From VXYK01 sp965221585 (GTDB lineage: Bacteria > Actinomycetota > Acidimicrobiia > Acidimicrobiales > Aldehydirespiratoraceae), in the NCBI GenBank assembly GCA_965221585.1, contig OZ244898.1:744001-808000 (forward strand): a DNA stretch of 64,000 bases, read 5' to 3'. Positions 7,933-16,223 of this stretch are shown in pieces (within the stretch, counting starts at the first letter, position 1; the number at the start of each line of letters is the position of its first letter). The position numbers and the translations under genes are program-made. The notes beneath the pieces were generated by a model. It saw only the letters and a program-made list of their open reading frames with translations, ran no database searches and had not been told where the DNA came from.

Positions 7933-10139
7933 CAGCCGCCCTCTTTTCCGAGGAACACGGCTCGGGCCAGGTCGTCACGAGCTGCGAGCTCCTCCGCGGA
8001 GCCCTCGAAACGGACCTGCCCCTTCTCCAGGAAGATGGCGCGGTCCGAGACAGCCAGGGCAACGTTGAGCGACTGTTCGACGATGATCATCGTCTGACCG
8101 GCGGCCCGCAGGGTGTCTATGTGTTCGAGCAGTTCCTGGACGACGGTCGGAGCTAGCCCCAGAGAAAGTTCGTCGATGATCAGCAGATCGGGCTCGTGCA
8201 GCATGACCCGCGCCAGAGCCAGCATCTGTTGTTGCCCGCCCGACAGGTCACCGGCGCGGTCGGACAAGCGGCCCGCCAACGCTGGGAACATCTCCAGCAC
8301 CCGGTCGATCCGGCGTTGCACATCGGCAGGATCGGCACGGTAGTTGTACGCGCCGATCGTCAGGTTGTCGCCGATCGACATTGACGGCCAGATTCCCTTG
8401 CCGCCCGGCAGCATCTGGATGCCGAGCTTTCCGCGGGTTTCGGGGCTCGAGAAGGTGGCGGTGCGGCCCTGGTAGCGCACAACTCCCCGCTCCGGCGTCT
8501 CAAGGCCGGCAACGACTTTGAGGATCGTCGACTTGCCTGCGCCGTTGGTCCCGAGCAGTGCCAGAGTCTCGCCCTTGCCCACGTCGAAAGACACATCGAA
8601 GAGGACTTGCACGTTGCCGTAGCTGAAATCGATGTGGCTGACCTGCATCACCGGAATCTCGGTTCCGGCGTCGATCAGGTCGTGGTAGCTCTGTTCCTCC
8701 TGGAGTTCCTCCACGACCATCGAGAGGTCGTGGCGCACCCGGTGCGAACCTCTCATGATGTAGTACCCACCGAGCGGCATGAACATGATCGTCAGGAAGG
8801 TGATGGCGGCTCGCTCACCGATGGTGTCCTGCAGGAATGCACTCAACAGACCGCCCGCGACTCCGCCGCCGGCGAACATGAAGAACGTGATGATTGCCGT
8901 GCCCATCCCGCGCAGGCGATAGGGGACCACGCTCTGGATACAGGGCTGGACCATTGAGAACGCCGCGCCCAGGAAAGTGCCGTTCAAAGTCGCGAACACG
9001 ACAAACAGCCACACGTTGGGCATCGAGTACTGCAACGGCACGAGGATCGCTGCCGGTATCAACAGCAGCCCCATGATCCGCAGCGCCTTGTCCGGAGCTT
9101 CTCGGAACGTCTGGTCGAACCGTTTGCCGATCCAGGGCAGGAACGCCACGATCAACACGCCGGTCGGCGCGGTTGCGAAACCCCGCTCCAGAGCGTCGAG
9201 GCCGAACTCCTCCTCCAGGAAGAAGCTCTGGATCGAACCGCCCGGAAACAGGGCGAACCCGATCGCAACCATGGCCATGGTCATGTATCGGATCGTGTCG
9301 ATGCGCCAGATACGCGCAAAAGCGGCGCCGACCGAGATGGGAATCTCCGCCAGGTCCTTGCCGAAGGAATGCCCCAACACGTCCTTCTTCTCCCACTGAC
9401 CCCGTTCTGGTTCAGGCAGAGCGAAAGCCATCAAAGCCAGAACAGCCACCGGGATCCCCAGGCTCAAGTAGGCCCAGCGCCAGCCCTCGTCGCCGCCGAC
9501 GGCAACCGCGATACCGCCGACCAGGATCGGGCTCGCGGCGTTGAACACCCGGCCGACCGCGGCGTTGGTCGCGAAGATTCGGCCGCGAACCGCGATGGGG
9601 TAGGTGTCGGCCAACAAGGTGGCATGAACCGTGATCGTGTTGGCTTTGGAGATGCCGGTGAAGAACCGGGTCCAGAACAGCATGAAAGCGTTGACCGCCA
9701 GGCCGCTGAGCGCCGCGAAGCCGGCGAAGGCCATGCTGGCCACGCCGATGATCGGGCCCCGTCGAATCCTGTCGGCGAGCCAACCCATGGGTCCCGCCCC
9801 GAGTACGAAGAACGCCACTGAGGCGACAGAAATGAAGGTGATCGTGCCGTCGGACACGTTGAGTGTCTCGGCGATGTCGGGGCCGAGAATGTTGATCGCG
9901 GCGCCCTCGAGTTCGTCCATGGAGTTGAGAGCTAGGAGCAGGCCGAAGGTGAAACCGCCGCCCTTCTTGAGGCCCTCTCGGAACTCCATTTCGTCGGCTC
10001 CGACTCCGGGCAGCAGGTCATCGGCGAAGACGACCGCCTCGGACCGTTCGGCTTGGCTGCGCTGACGCGCCGCTTCCTCGTCGAGCATTGCGGCGGTGAG
10101 CGAGGCCGCGCTGCGTGGTTGCTCGTTCGCCTCAGCCAC
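7932..10139 (-). CDS. MFS transporter fused to a LivF-type ABC ATPase
   Basis: This 735-residue protein starts at a GTG preceded by a G-rich ribosome site. Residues about 45-490 form a major facilitator fold with GWLADRIRRGPI-type loop 2-3 and many hydrophobic helices. Residues about 505-735 form a complete ABC ATPase of the LivF type: Walker A GTNGAGKS (530-537), LSGGQ (632-636), Walker B LLIIDE (about 652-657), and the VEQS switch motif. An ion-driven carrier fused to the ATPase subunit of a primary pump is mechanistically odd. Since the next gene supplies LivH, LivM and LivG, this ATPase is most likely the missing LivF partner. The MFS part may act as a second permease or a sensor; that is inference. 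Confidence 0.92.
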   Translation of the reverse strand: MAEANEQPRSAASLTAAMLDEEAARQRSQAERSEAVVFADDLLPGVGADEMEFREGLKKGGGFTFGLLLALNSMDELEGAAINILGPDIAETLNVSDGTITFISVASVAFFVLGAGPMGWLADRIRRGPIIGVASMAFAGFAALSGLAVNAFMLFWTRFFTGISKANTITVHATLLADTYPIAVRGRIFATNAAVGRVFNAASPILVGGIAVAVGGDEGWRWAYLSLGIPVAVLALMAFALPEPERGQWEKKDVLGHSFGKDLAEIPISVGAAFARIWRIDTIRYMTMAMVAIGFALFPGGSIQSFFLEEEFGLDALERGFATAPTGVLIVAFLPWIGKRFDQTFREAPDKALRIMGLLLIPAAILVPLQYSMPNVWLFVVFATLNGTFLGAAFSMVQPCIQSVVPYRLRGMGTAIITFFMFAGGGVAGGLLSAFLQDTIGERAAITFLTIMFMPLGGYYIMRGSHRVRHDLSMVVEELQEEQSYHDLIDAGTEIPVMQVSHIDFSYGNVQVLFDVSFDVGKGETLALLGTNGAGKSTILKVVAGLETPERGVVRYQGRTATFSSPETRGKLGIQMLPGGKGIWPSMSIGDNLTIGAYNYRADPADVQRRIDRVLEMFPALAGRLSDRAGDLSGGQQQMLALARVMLHEPDLLIIDELSLGLAPTVVQELLEHIDTLRAAGQTMIIVEQSLNVALAVSDRAIFLEKGQVRFEGSAEELAARDDLARAVFLGKEGG

Positions 10140-10298
10140 CGAGGTTGCCCCCCAAAGCGCGATCGCTTGACGCGCAGCCTCTCATCGTCGGGCCGTTCAT
10201 TGCGGCGCTACTGTAGCCGAGCATCATTTTCGGTATCTAGTTGGCTACCGTGAGCGTCGTTCTCAAGCAGCGCAAACGCAATCAGACTGGAGCCTGAG

Positions 10299-11234
10299 GT
10301 GGCATTCTCGACGACGACTGACGAAGTGATGGCCGGTATCGATCTGACCGGGCGGGTTGCGGTGGTGACGGGTGCGACCACCGGTCTCGGCCTCGAGACG
10401 GCCAGGGCTCTCGCTGCCGGAGGAGCTGAGGTGGTGGTGTGCGGACGCACCGCGAAGAAGTGCGAAGCGGCTGCTGCGACGATCGCGGCGACTGTGGGCG
10501 AGGCGAAGCTGTCGTCAGCGATTCTTGATCTGGCCGATCTGCCGACCGTGCGAGCGGGGGCTGCGAGCATCCTTGAGCAGCATCCGGCAATCCATCTGCT
10601 GATCAACAATGCGGGTGTCATGTTCACCCCGGAGGGACGCACCGCGCAGGGTTTCGAGACCCAGTTCGGCACCAACCATCTGGGGCATTTCGTTCTGACC
10701 AACCACCTGCTGGCTGCGTTGCGAGCCGGTGCCCCGTCCCGGGTGGTCAACCTGTCGAGCGCCGGCCACCGCAGTGGGCAGATCCGTTGGGACGACCTGC
10801 ATTTCGAAGCAGAGCCCTACGACAAGTTCGAGGCCTACGGCCAGTCGAAGACCGCCAACATCCTGTTCTCGGTCGAGCTCGACCGCCGGTCAGCCGGCTC
10901 AGGCGTGCGGGCCAATGCGGTGCATCCGGGAATGATCGTGACGGACTTGGCCCGGCACATGACGCCTGATGACATGGCTGAGTTGCAGCGCCGGGCTGCG
11001 GCAAATGCGGCAACGGGTGCAGGGTCGGGTCTCCCCAATTTCAAGTCCGTCCAGCAGGGTGCCGCCACCAGTGTCTGGGCCGGCGTCTCGCCGGAGATGG
11101 CCGATGTGGGCGGCGTCTACTGCGCGGACGCTGAGATCGCCGAAGCTGCCGACTACGCCACCGATGCAGAGCACGCGACGCGTCTGTGGGCTTTGTCGGA
11201 GCAACTCGTCGGGGAGTCGTTCCCGTCCGACTAG
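10299..11234 (+). CDS. Short-chain dehydrogenase/reductase (retinol dehydrogenase-like)
   Basis: The protein has 311 residues from a GTG start. TGATTGLG (24-31) is the NAD(P)-binding loop, NNAG (103-106) follows, Ser is in NLSSAG, and the catalytic pair is Tyr180/Lys184 in YGQSK. The N-terminal TTDEVMAGIDLTGR is typical of this actinobacterial subgroup, which supports the GTG start over the internal ATG at 10329. A GGAG at 10289-10292 gives a reasonable ribosome site. Members oxidise or reduce secondary alcohols and ketones; the substrate is unknown. It diverges from the MFS-ABC operon across 159 bases that must hold both promoters. A TACCGT at 10246-10251 is a possible -10. Its stop shares a CTAG with the convergent SnoaL-like gene. 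Confidence 0.9.
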   Translation: MAFSTTTDEVMAGIDLTGRVAVVTGATTGLGLETARALAAGGAEVVVCGRTAKKCEAAAATIAATVGEAKLSSAILDLADLPTVRAGAASILEQHPAIHLLINNAGVMFTPEGRTAQGFETQFGTNHLGHFVLTNHLLAALRAGAPSRVVNLSSAGHRSGQIRWDDLHFEAEPYDKFEAYGQSKTANILFSVELDRRSAGSGVRANAVHPGMIVTDLARHMTPDDMAELQRRAAANAATGAGSGLPNFKSVQQGAATSVWAGVSPEMADVGGVYCADAEIAEAADYATDAEHATRLWALSEQLVGESFPSD

Positions 11235-11728
11235 AGGGGGATTTCGGGCAGATCGAAGACGGTGAGGTCTGCGCCGGTGCCAGCGGGGTTGGTGCGCGCA
11301 TAGGACTTGTAGCGACGGCGAGCGAACCACCAACGGCCATCGTCGCCACGCTCCAGATGGTCGTGGTAGACGCCGAACGTGTCGCAGCGCTCGCCTGACT
11401 CCACACTCTGACGGGCCTCCTGGATGTACATCCGGGCAGTGGCCTGACCAGCCTCGGTGTCGATGTTCATCACTGTGTTGAGGATCACGAACTCGAAGAA
11501 GTCGAACTGTTCGATCTGGCTGGCGATGAAATCACCGATCGCGCCCGGCCCGTCGAATTCGATCGACCTGTCGACCAGATCAACGGTGATCACGCAGTCG
11601 GGCCGCATTATCTCGGACAGCTCCGACCAGGCCCGCCGGGTCACGATGTCGGCATAGCGGTTCTGGAGGCGCCGCAGGGCAACATAGGCGACAGTCTCAT
11701 CGAGTTCAGTTCCATCCACAGTCGGCAT
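11231..11728 (-). CDS. SnoaL-like (NTF2-fold) protein
   Basis: The reading frame is open far upstream, but the ATG at 11728 (MPTVDGTELDETVAY) gives the expected 165-residue SnoaL_4-type protein. A longer start would run into the divergent gene. The cone-shaped fold is suggested by ALRRLQNRYADIVTRRAWSEL, a tryptophan-rich strand GRWWFARRRY, and the overall spacing. Such proteins act as small hydratases, isomerases or polyketide-type cyclases, or are non-catalytic; the sequence does not decide. The gene shares a TACCGT/TACGGT promoter core with the luciferase-like gene and ends in a CTAG shared with the SDR gene, so it is compressed from both sides. Confidence 0.75.
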   Translation of the reverse strand: MPTVDGTELDETVAYVALRRLQNRYADIVTRRAWSELSEIMRPDCVITVDLVDRSIEFDGPGAIGDFIASQIEQFDFFEFVILNTVMNIDTEAGQATARMYIQEARQSVESGERCDTFGVYHDHLERGDDGRWWFARRRYKSYARTNPAGTGADLTVFDLPEIPL

Positions 11729-11734
11729 CAGACG

Positions 11735-11741
11735 TACGGTA
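11735..11741. promoter_or_regulatory. Overlapping divergent -10 boxes for two leaderless genes
   Basis: TACGGTA reads as TACGGT on the plus strand (9 bases before the ATG at 11750) and as TACCGT on the minus strand (7 bases before the ATG at 11728). The two start codons are only 21 bases apart, so both genes seem to use the same seven bases as their -10 core. Confidence 0.5.
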
Positions 11742-11749
11742 GACGCAAC

Positions 11750-12679
11750 ATGCGCATCGGTATCAACTTCTCCAACACCACGATGCTGGGATCGATAGAT
11801 CCGGTTATCGACAGCGCCCGTCAATGTGATGCCGACGGATTCGCCCATTGGTGGCTGCCCCAGGCCGGATACCTCGATGCTCTCACTGTGTTCGCGGCGG
11901 TCGCCCCGCACGCGCCCCGCATCGAAATGGGCACCGCGGTGATTCCAACCTGGTTGTATCCGCCCCATACATTGGCTGCCAAGGCGCACACCGCGGCTTC
12001 GCTGATCGGTCCGAGGCTGACCCTGGGGGTCGGCCTGTCGCATCGAGCGGTTGTGGAGAAACGGCTGCGCATGACCTGGGAGCGGCCCGTCCGTCACGCC
12101 ATCGACTATCTGAACGTGCTCAACTCCATGCTTGACGAGGGCCATGTCGACTATGACGGCGAGATCTTCGCTGCCAACGGGCGCTACCCAGTCTTCAGCG
12201 AACACCGACCCACAGTTCTACTGGGAGCGCTGGGACCGCAGATGCTGACCGTCGCCGGACGGCTGGCCTCAGGCACCGTCACCTGGCTGACCGGTCCCAA
12301 GACGATCCGAGACCATGTTCGGCCCACCATTTCCGACGCGGCCGAGCGCGCCGGGCAACCAGAACCACGCATCGTCGCCAGCTTGATCGTCACGGTGACC
12401 GACGACGAGGCCGGTGTTCGAGCCAGACACGCAACCAATCTGGCCGGCTACGGCTCGTTGCCCAGCTACAGAGCGATGCTTGAGCGTGAAGGTGCCGACA
12501 CCCCTGCCGATGTCTGCCTGGTCGGCAACGAGGATTCAGTGTTGGAACAACTCGAGAACCTGGCCTCGGTGGGCGCGACCGATTTCGCGGCTGTCGAAGT
12601 CGGCACGAATCCCGAAGAGAGGCAGCGAACCCGCGCGCTGTTGAAGAGAGCCGCCTCAGACGAAAGGAACATGCAATGA
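11750..12679 (+). CDS. Luciferase-like (LLM class) F420/FMN-dependent oxidoreductase
   Basis: This 309-residue TIM-barrel protein begins MRIGINFS and has PRIEMGTAVIPTW, then LTLGVGLSHR, and later VLLGALGPQMLTVAGRLASGTVTW. These are the conserved strands of the bacterial luciferase superfamily, and the F420-dependent subgroup is the most likely in an actinomycete. The enzyme would move hydride or oxygenate a substrate using F420H2 or reduced flavin. Its 3' end overlaps the next SDR by 4 bases (ATGA), so the two are co-translated and probably act on the same compound. The start lies 9 bases after the shared TACGGT box. Confidence 0.87.
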   Translation: MRIGINFSNTTMLGSIDPVIDSARQCDADGFAHWWLPQAGYLDALTVFAAVAPHAPRIEMGTAVIPTWLYPPHTLAAKAHTAASLIGPRLTLGVGLSHRAVVEKRLRMTWERPVRHAIDYLNVLNSMLDEGHVDYDGEIFAANGRYPVFSEHRPTVLLGALGPQMLTVAGRLASGTVTWLTGPKTIRDHVRPTISDAAERAGQPEPRIVASLIVTVTDDEAGVRARHATNLAGYGSLPSYRAMLEREGADTPADVCLVGNEDSVLEQLENLASVGATDFAAVEVGTNPEERQRTRALLKRAASDERNMQ

Positions 12680-13563
12680 GCGAACCGCAACCCGAAGGCG
12701 CTGCCACGGACATCCAGGGCCCGCAGAACGTGCCGCCGATCGATGACTGGAACCGACTCCTCGATGGCAGAGTGGCGGTCGTCACCGGTGGAGGCGACGG
12801 GATCGGCGGTGCTGTCAGCCGCCTGTTCGCCCAGCACGGAGCTTTCGTTGAGATAGCCGAGATCGACCCTGAACGTGCCGAGACCGCAGTGTCGGACATT
12901 GAGTCGAACGGCGGTACCGCACGGGCGCATCTCGTCGACGTGAGGCGACCTGAGGATGTGGAGCGCCTGCGAACGGAGGTGTTGTCGCTTCATGAGGCAC
13001 CTGACGTGTTGGTCAACAACGTGGGCGACTACCGCCCGTTGGCTCGGTTCCACGATTCGGGGCTCGAATCATGGACCGCGATGTATGAGATCAACTTCTT
13101 GCATGCCGTGATGGTCACCCGCGCGTTCCTGAACCCGATGATCGATAACGGGGGAGGGTCGATCGTCAACGTCCATTCAGTTGAGGGCCAACGCGGCTAT
13201 CCCGGGGATCCGGTGTATGGGGCGATGAAAGCGGCATTGGCCCACTTCACGACATGTCTGGCAGCGGGGTACGGCCGCAAGGGAATCCGCGTCAACGGGA
13301 TCGGCCCGGACCTGACCCAGACCCCCCAGGTCGACTATCTGACCGGCTATGAGGAGTCGCGGCACCTTTGGGAATCCTGGGCGCCAGTGGGTCGCCTGGG
13401 TTGGCCCGAGGACCAGGCACGGGTCGCGCTCTTCTTGGCCAGTGATCTCTCATCGTTCGTCACCGGGCACAACATCCCTGTTGATGGAGGCACCAAGACC
13501 GGTGGAGGCTGGTTCTTCTCACCGACTGAGCGCCGTTTCGTGAACCGCCCGCGGAACCTTTAG
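12676..13563 (+). CDS. Short-chain dehydrogenase/reductase
   Basis: The 295-residue protein has an extended N-terminus of about 30 residues before the Rossmann motif TGGGDGIGG (37-45). It has NNVG in place of the usual NNAG, Ser in VNVHSVEG, and the catalytic Tyr/Lys in YGAMK, with the RVNGIGPD strand after it. The C-terminal HNIPVDGGTKTGGGW matches classical SDRs. It overlaps the luciferase-like gene by 4 bases and probably oxidises or reduces that enzyme's product or substrate. The next gene is convergent, about 40 bases away. Confidence 0.9.
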   Translation: MSEPQPEGAATDIQGPQNVPPIDDWNRLLDGRVAVVTGGGDGIGGAVSRLFAQHGAFVEIAEIDPERAETAVSDIESNGGTARAHLVDVRRPEDVERLRTEVLSLHEAPDVLVNNVGDYRPLARFHDSGLESWTAMYEINFLHAVMVTRAFLNPMIDNGGGSIVNVHSVEGQRGYPGDPVYGAMKAALAHFTTCLAAGYGRKGIRVNGIGPDLTQTPQVDYLTGYEESRHLWESWAPVGRLGWPEDQARVALFLASDLSSFVTGHNIPVDGGTKTGGGWFFSPTERRFVNRPRNL

Positions 13564-13602
13564 CGTTTTGCTGCCTGGACCGCTGTCGTGTCGAGTGAGA
13601 AC

Positions 13603-14526
13603 TCAGACGGGCATGCCGTGGTGGGGCGGAACGTCGAGGCCGCCGATGGCGCTGGCCCGGCGATGCAACAGATCGACGGTGTCGCGTAGATCCATGGTGA
13701 TGATGAACCGCCGCGCTGCGGTCTCGGACACAACGAAGTCGCCGAGCACGTCGAGGTCGGCCTCGGTCACGTCACGGCCCGCCGCTGCGAGCATGCCTTT
13801 CATCTCGTCGAAGGTCATGCTCTTGCGACCGGTCGCCTCACCGACCCGGGCGAGGTGCTCGGGTCGGTTGCGGCTGGCGGTGAACAATCCGGTGCGCAAC
13901 AGTCCGCCCGAGGGGTAGAACACCGAAGCCCTAAGTTGGGTGTCTTCGCTGACGAGGTTGTGGTGCAAGGCCTCGGTGAAACAGCTCACAGCCGCTTTGG
14001 AGGAGGCGTAGACCGAGGCGGTGGGCACCGGAGCGAAACCGCCGTCACCGGACGAGGTGTTGATGATCTGGCCAGGCTCACCCGAGGTGAGCATCCTTGG
14101 AACGAATTCGCTCACACATATTGCGACGCCGAAGACGTTGACTCCGAAACACCAGCGCCAGTCGTTGGGTTCCTGCTGCCAGGGCTTTCCTCCTCCACCG
14201 GAAGTCACTCCGGCGTTGTTGTACAGGAGGTTGCACTTGCCGTGGGTGCGGTAGACATAGTCAGCCAGGGCGGCCACCGATGTCTCGTCGCTCACGTCGG
14301 TCTGGACCCCGGTCACCGGACCGAGCGCTGCCAACTCTTCGACCGCGTCGTCGATAGCGGCCTGTTCGATGTCGGCGATCACCACGGAGGCACCGCGACG
14401 CAGCAGTGCCCCGACGATCCCCTTGCCGATTCCGCCTGCACCGCCGGTAACAACTGCCGCGCACCCCTCAATCTCGATGTCGGCGATGCTGCTGTTGGAG
14501 CCATTGGAGCCGTCGGAGGACGTCAT
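13603..14526 (-). CDS. Short-chain dehydrogenase/reductase
   Basis: The 307-residue protein carries TGGAGGIGKG (27-36) for cofactor binding, YNNAGV, Ser in NTSSGDGG, and the catalytic YASSK. The N-terminus is rich in Ser, Asn and Gly (first 15 residues) and not conserved. The C-terminal 60 residues (after the FDEMKGMLAAAGRD segment) are longer than in classical SDRs and may form a lid. It overlaps the 3' end of the upstream amidohydrolase by 4 bases (ATGA), so the two genes form an operon transcribed from about 15.8 kb. Confidence 0.9.
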   Translation of the reverse strand: MTSSDGSNGSNSSIADIEIEGCAAVVTGGAGGIGKGIVGALLRRGASVVIADIEQAAIDDAVEELAALGPVTGVQTDVSDETSVAALADYVYRTHGKCNLLYNNAGVTSGGGGKPWQQEPNDWRWCFGVNVFGVAICVSEFVPRMLTSGEPGQIINTSSGDGGFAPVPTASVYASSKAAVSCFTEALHHNLVSEDTQLRASVFYPSGGLLRTGLFTASRNRPEHLARVGEATGRKSMTFDEMKGMLAAAGRDVTEADLDVLGDFVVSETAARRFIITMDLRDTVDLLHRRASAIGGLDVPPHHGMPV

Positions 14527-15818
14527 GCGACCTCCTGGACCTGGTTGAGCGGGTTCATTCCGGGGCAGCCCTTGGCACGTTCGGGGATTTCCGAGTAGTC
14601 GATGGGGGTCGCCACGAACTCCTTGGTCGGGCAGAACTTCTCAGCGAGGGGCGCGAGCGCGTCGAGGTCGAACTTGTAGACCTTGGCTGCGTTGTCAGTG
14701 AGGATTGTGGTCGTCTCTTCGGGAGTCATCTGAGCGAAGGTGAGGCGCAGGTGTTCACGGGTGTGCGGATAGGAACCTTCGATGTGGGGATAGTCGGAGC
14801 CCCACATGATGCGCTCCACACCGATCGAGCGGGCTATCTCGGCCTCGGCCGGTCGCAGGAAGGATGCGCCGATGTAACACTGCCGATGGAAGTACTCCGA
14901 AGGGGTCAGCGACATGTTGGCGACGGCCTGCCCGCCGAAGATCGACTCGGAGCCGTAACGCGAGTACTTCATCCGATGATGGAAACTGTCGAGTTTCTCA
15001 AGTGTGTCGGGTACCCAGGCGGTGCCGGTCTCGGTGATGACGTAGTTGAGGTCGGGGTAGCGCTCGAACACTCCGGAGAACATGAGGTGCCACAGCGCCC
15101 GTTGGGTCCACCACTGAACTTCGAGCATGAACATCGCCAGCGACGCCGGGAAGTGGTTGCCGAAGTTCGGTGTGGCACCGCCGGCGTGATGGTTGAGGGG
15201 CAACCCCGCTGCTGCGGCGGCGGCCCAGATCGGTTCGTAGGTGGCTGAGTAGAGGGGTTCGAAGGGCGAGTCCGGTGGTGCGCCGGGCACCAGAACCCCG
15301 CCTCGGAGTCCCTGTTCAGCGGCCCATTCGATTTCCTTCACCGATCCCTCGACGTCGCCGAGGAAGATCTGGATGATCCCAGCTCGGCGTTCGGGTGCCT
15401 CGCTGACGAAGTCGGCCAACCATCGGTTGTGGGCTCGCAGCCCTGCCCAGCGGTGCTCGAAGTTGTCTGAATACGGCGGGGCTTCGAACGAGGTCGCCGC
15501 GGGAGGCGCGAACGGTGGTTGGGTATTTGGAAAGAGGACCGCGGCGATTACGCCGTCTGACTGCTGTTCCCGCAGACGTTCCGCCGACGATGAGTTCCGG
15601 TAGGAGAACACCTCGGGGTCGCCGTCGACCCCGACCTCGAGCGGTGTCCGTTCCATGTCTTTGAACAGTTCTTTGCGCGCCTCGTTGTCCTGTTCCATGA
15701 ACTTGGCCCAGTCGTCGAACTCGTCGAGATACTTCGAGTCGAGGTACTTGCGGTAGCTCCGAAGGCCGGCTCCGCAGTGAGTGTCCGCGCTGATGACTAT
15801 GTGGTGTTCGTTGCTCAC
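14523..15818 (-). CDS. COG2159-type metal-dependent amidohydrolase/decarboxylase
   Basis: This is a 431-residue amidohydrolase_2-family TIM barrel. The N-terminal ISADTHCG carries the D-x-H strand, WAAAAAAGLPLNHHAGG gives the barrel His pair, and the C-terminal MWGSDYPHIEGSYPHTREHL gives the conserved Asp and loop. The family includes ACMS-decarboxylase-like and other C-C or C-N cleaving enzymes, and many actinomycete paralogues sit in aromatic or steroid breakdown loci. A related gene lies at 26935-28257. The SDR downstream is translationally coupled to it. Confidence 0.88.
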   Translation of the reverse strand: MSNEHHIVISADTHCGAGLRSYRKYLDSKYLDEFDDWAKFMEQDNEARKELFKDMERTPLEVGVDGDPEVFSYRNSSSAERLREQQSDGVIAAVLFPNTQPPFAPPAATSFEAPPYSDNFEHRWAGLRAHNRWLADFVSEAPERRAGIIQIFLGDVEGSVKEIEWAAEQGLRGGVLVPGAPPDSPFEPLYSATYEPIWAAAAAAGLPLNHHAGGATPNFGNHFPASLAMFMLEVQWWTQRALWHLMFSGVFERYPDLNYVITETGTAWVPDTLEKLDSFHHRMKYSRYGSESIFGGQAVANMSLTPSEYFHRQCYIGASFLRPAEAEIARSIGVERIMWGSDYPHIEGSYPHTREHLRLTFAQMTPEETTTILTDNAAKVYKFDLDALAPLAEKFCPTKEFVATPIDYSEIPERAKGCPGMNPLNQVQEVA

Positions 15819-15841
15819 CGTTTCAGTTTGGCGCGCGTTCG

Positions 15842-16093
15842 TCAGTCTTGCGAAACGAGGCTCGCCTTGTGGCGCAACCCGTCGCGGTCGTTGCGGTCCA
15901 GGCAGTCGTTGAGCGCACGGATCCTGTCGCTGGCAGCGGTGGGGAACAAGAACGGCATGAGCGCGTGGGTTACCGCCGCGAGGGCTGCGGTCACCAGTTG
16001 TCTGGCCACGCCGAAGGCGATTCCAAAGTGCTGGGTGTAGGTCTCACCGACGGCATGGGGGTGCGCGGTGAACGGGTTCTGAGCCATGCGCAT
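15842..16093 (-). CDS. DUF6356 family small protein
   Basis: This 83-residue protein starts MRMAQNPFTAHPHAVGETY. The first half matches the DUF6356 pattern, HxxGETYxQH followed by a hydrophobic helix (about 27-51) ending in an HALMPFLFPTAAS motif, then a short polar tail. The helix could be membrane-associated. No function is known for this family. It sits 23 bases upstream of the COG2159 amidohydrolase on the same strand and could be its transcription partner. The conserved motif order makes it a real gene despite its size. Confidence 0.78.
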   Translation of the reverse strand: MRMAQNPFTAHPHAVGETYTQHFGIAFGVARQLVTAALAAVTHALMPFLFPTAASDRIRALNDCLDRNDRDGLRHKASLVSQD

Positions 16094-16223
16094 GACATTA
16101 GGCCCAAGGGCATCGAAAATCCTCTCGATTCGAGGAGTTGCCCGCGCGTCTTTTTTCTCGGATGGTGCAACGGCTACCCTCGCATGGGTCGGGGTGAAAA
16201 CAAGATCTCCGAGAAAGGGAATC

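Noticed and set aside
16094..16223. Rho-independent terminator after the palindrome CTCGATTCGAG
   Set aside because: The T run does not directly follow the stem, and the stem is short.
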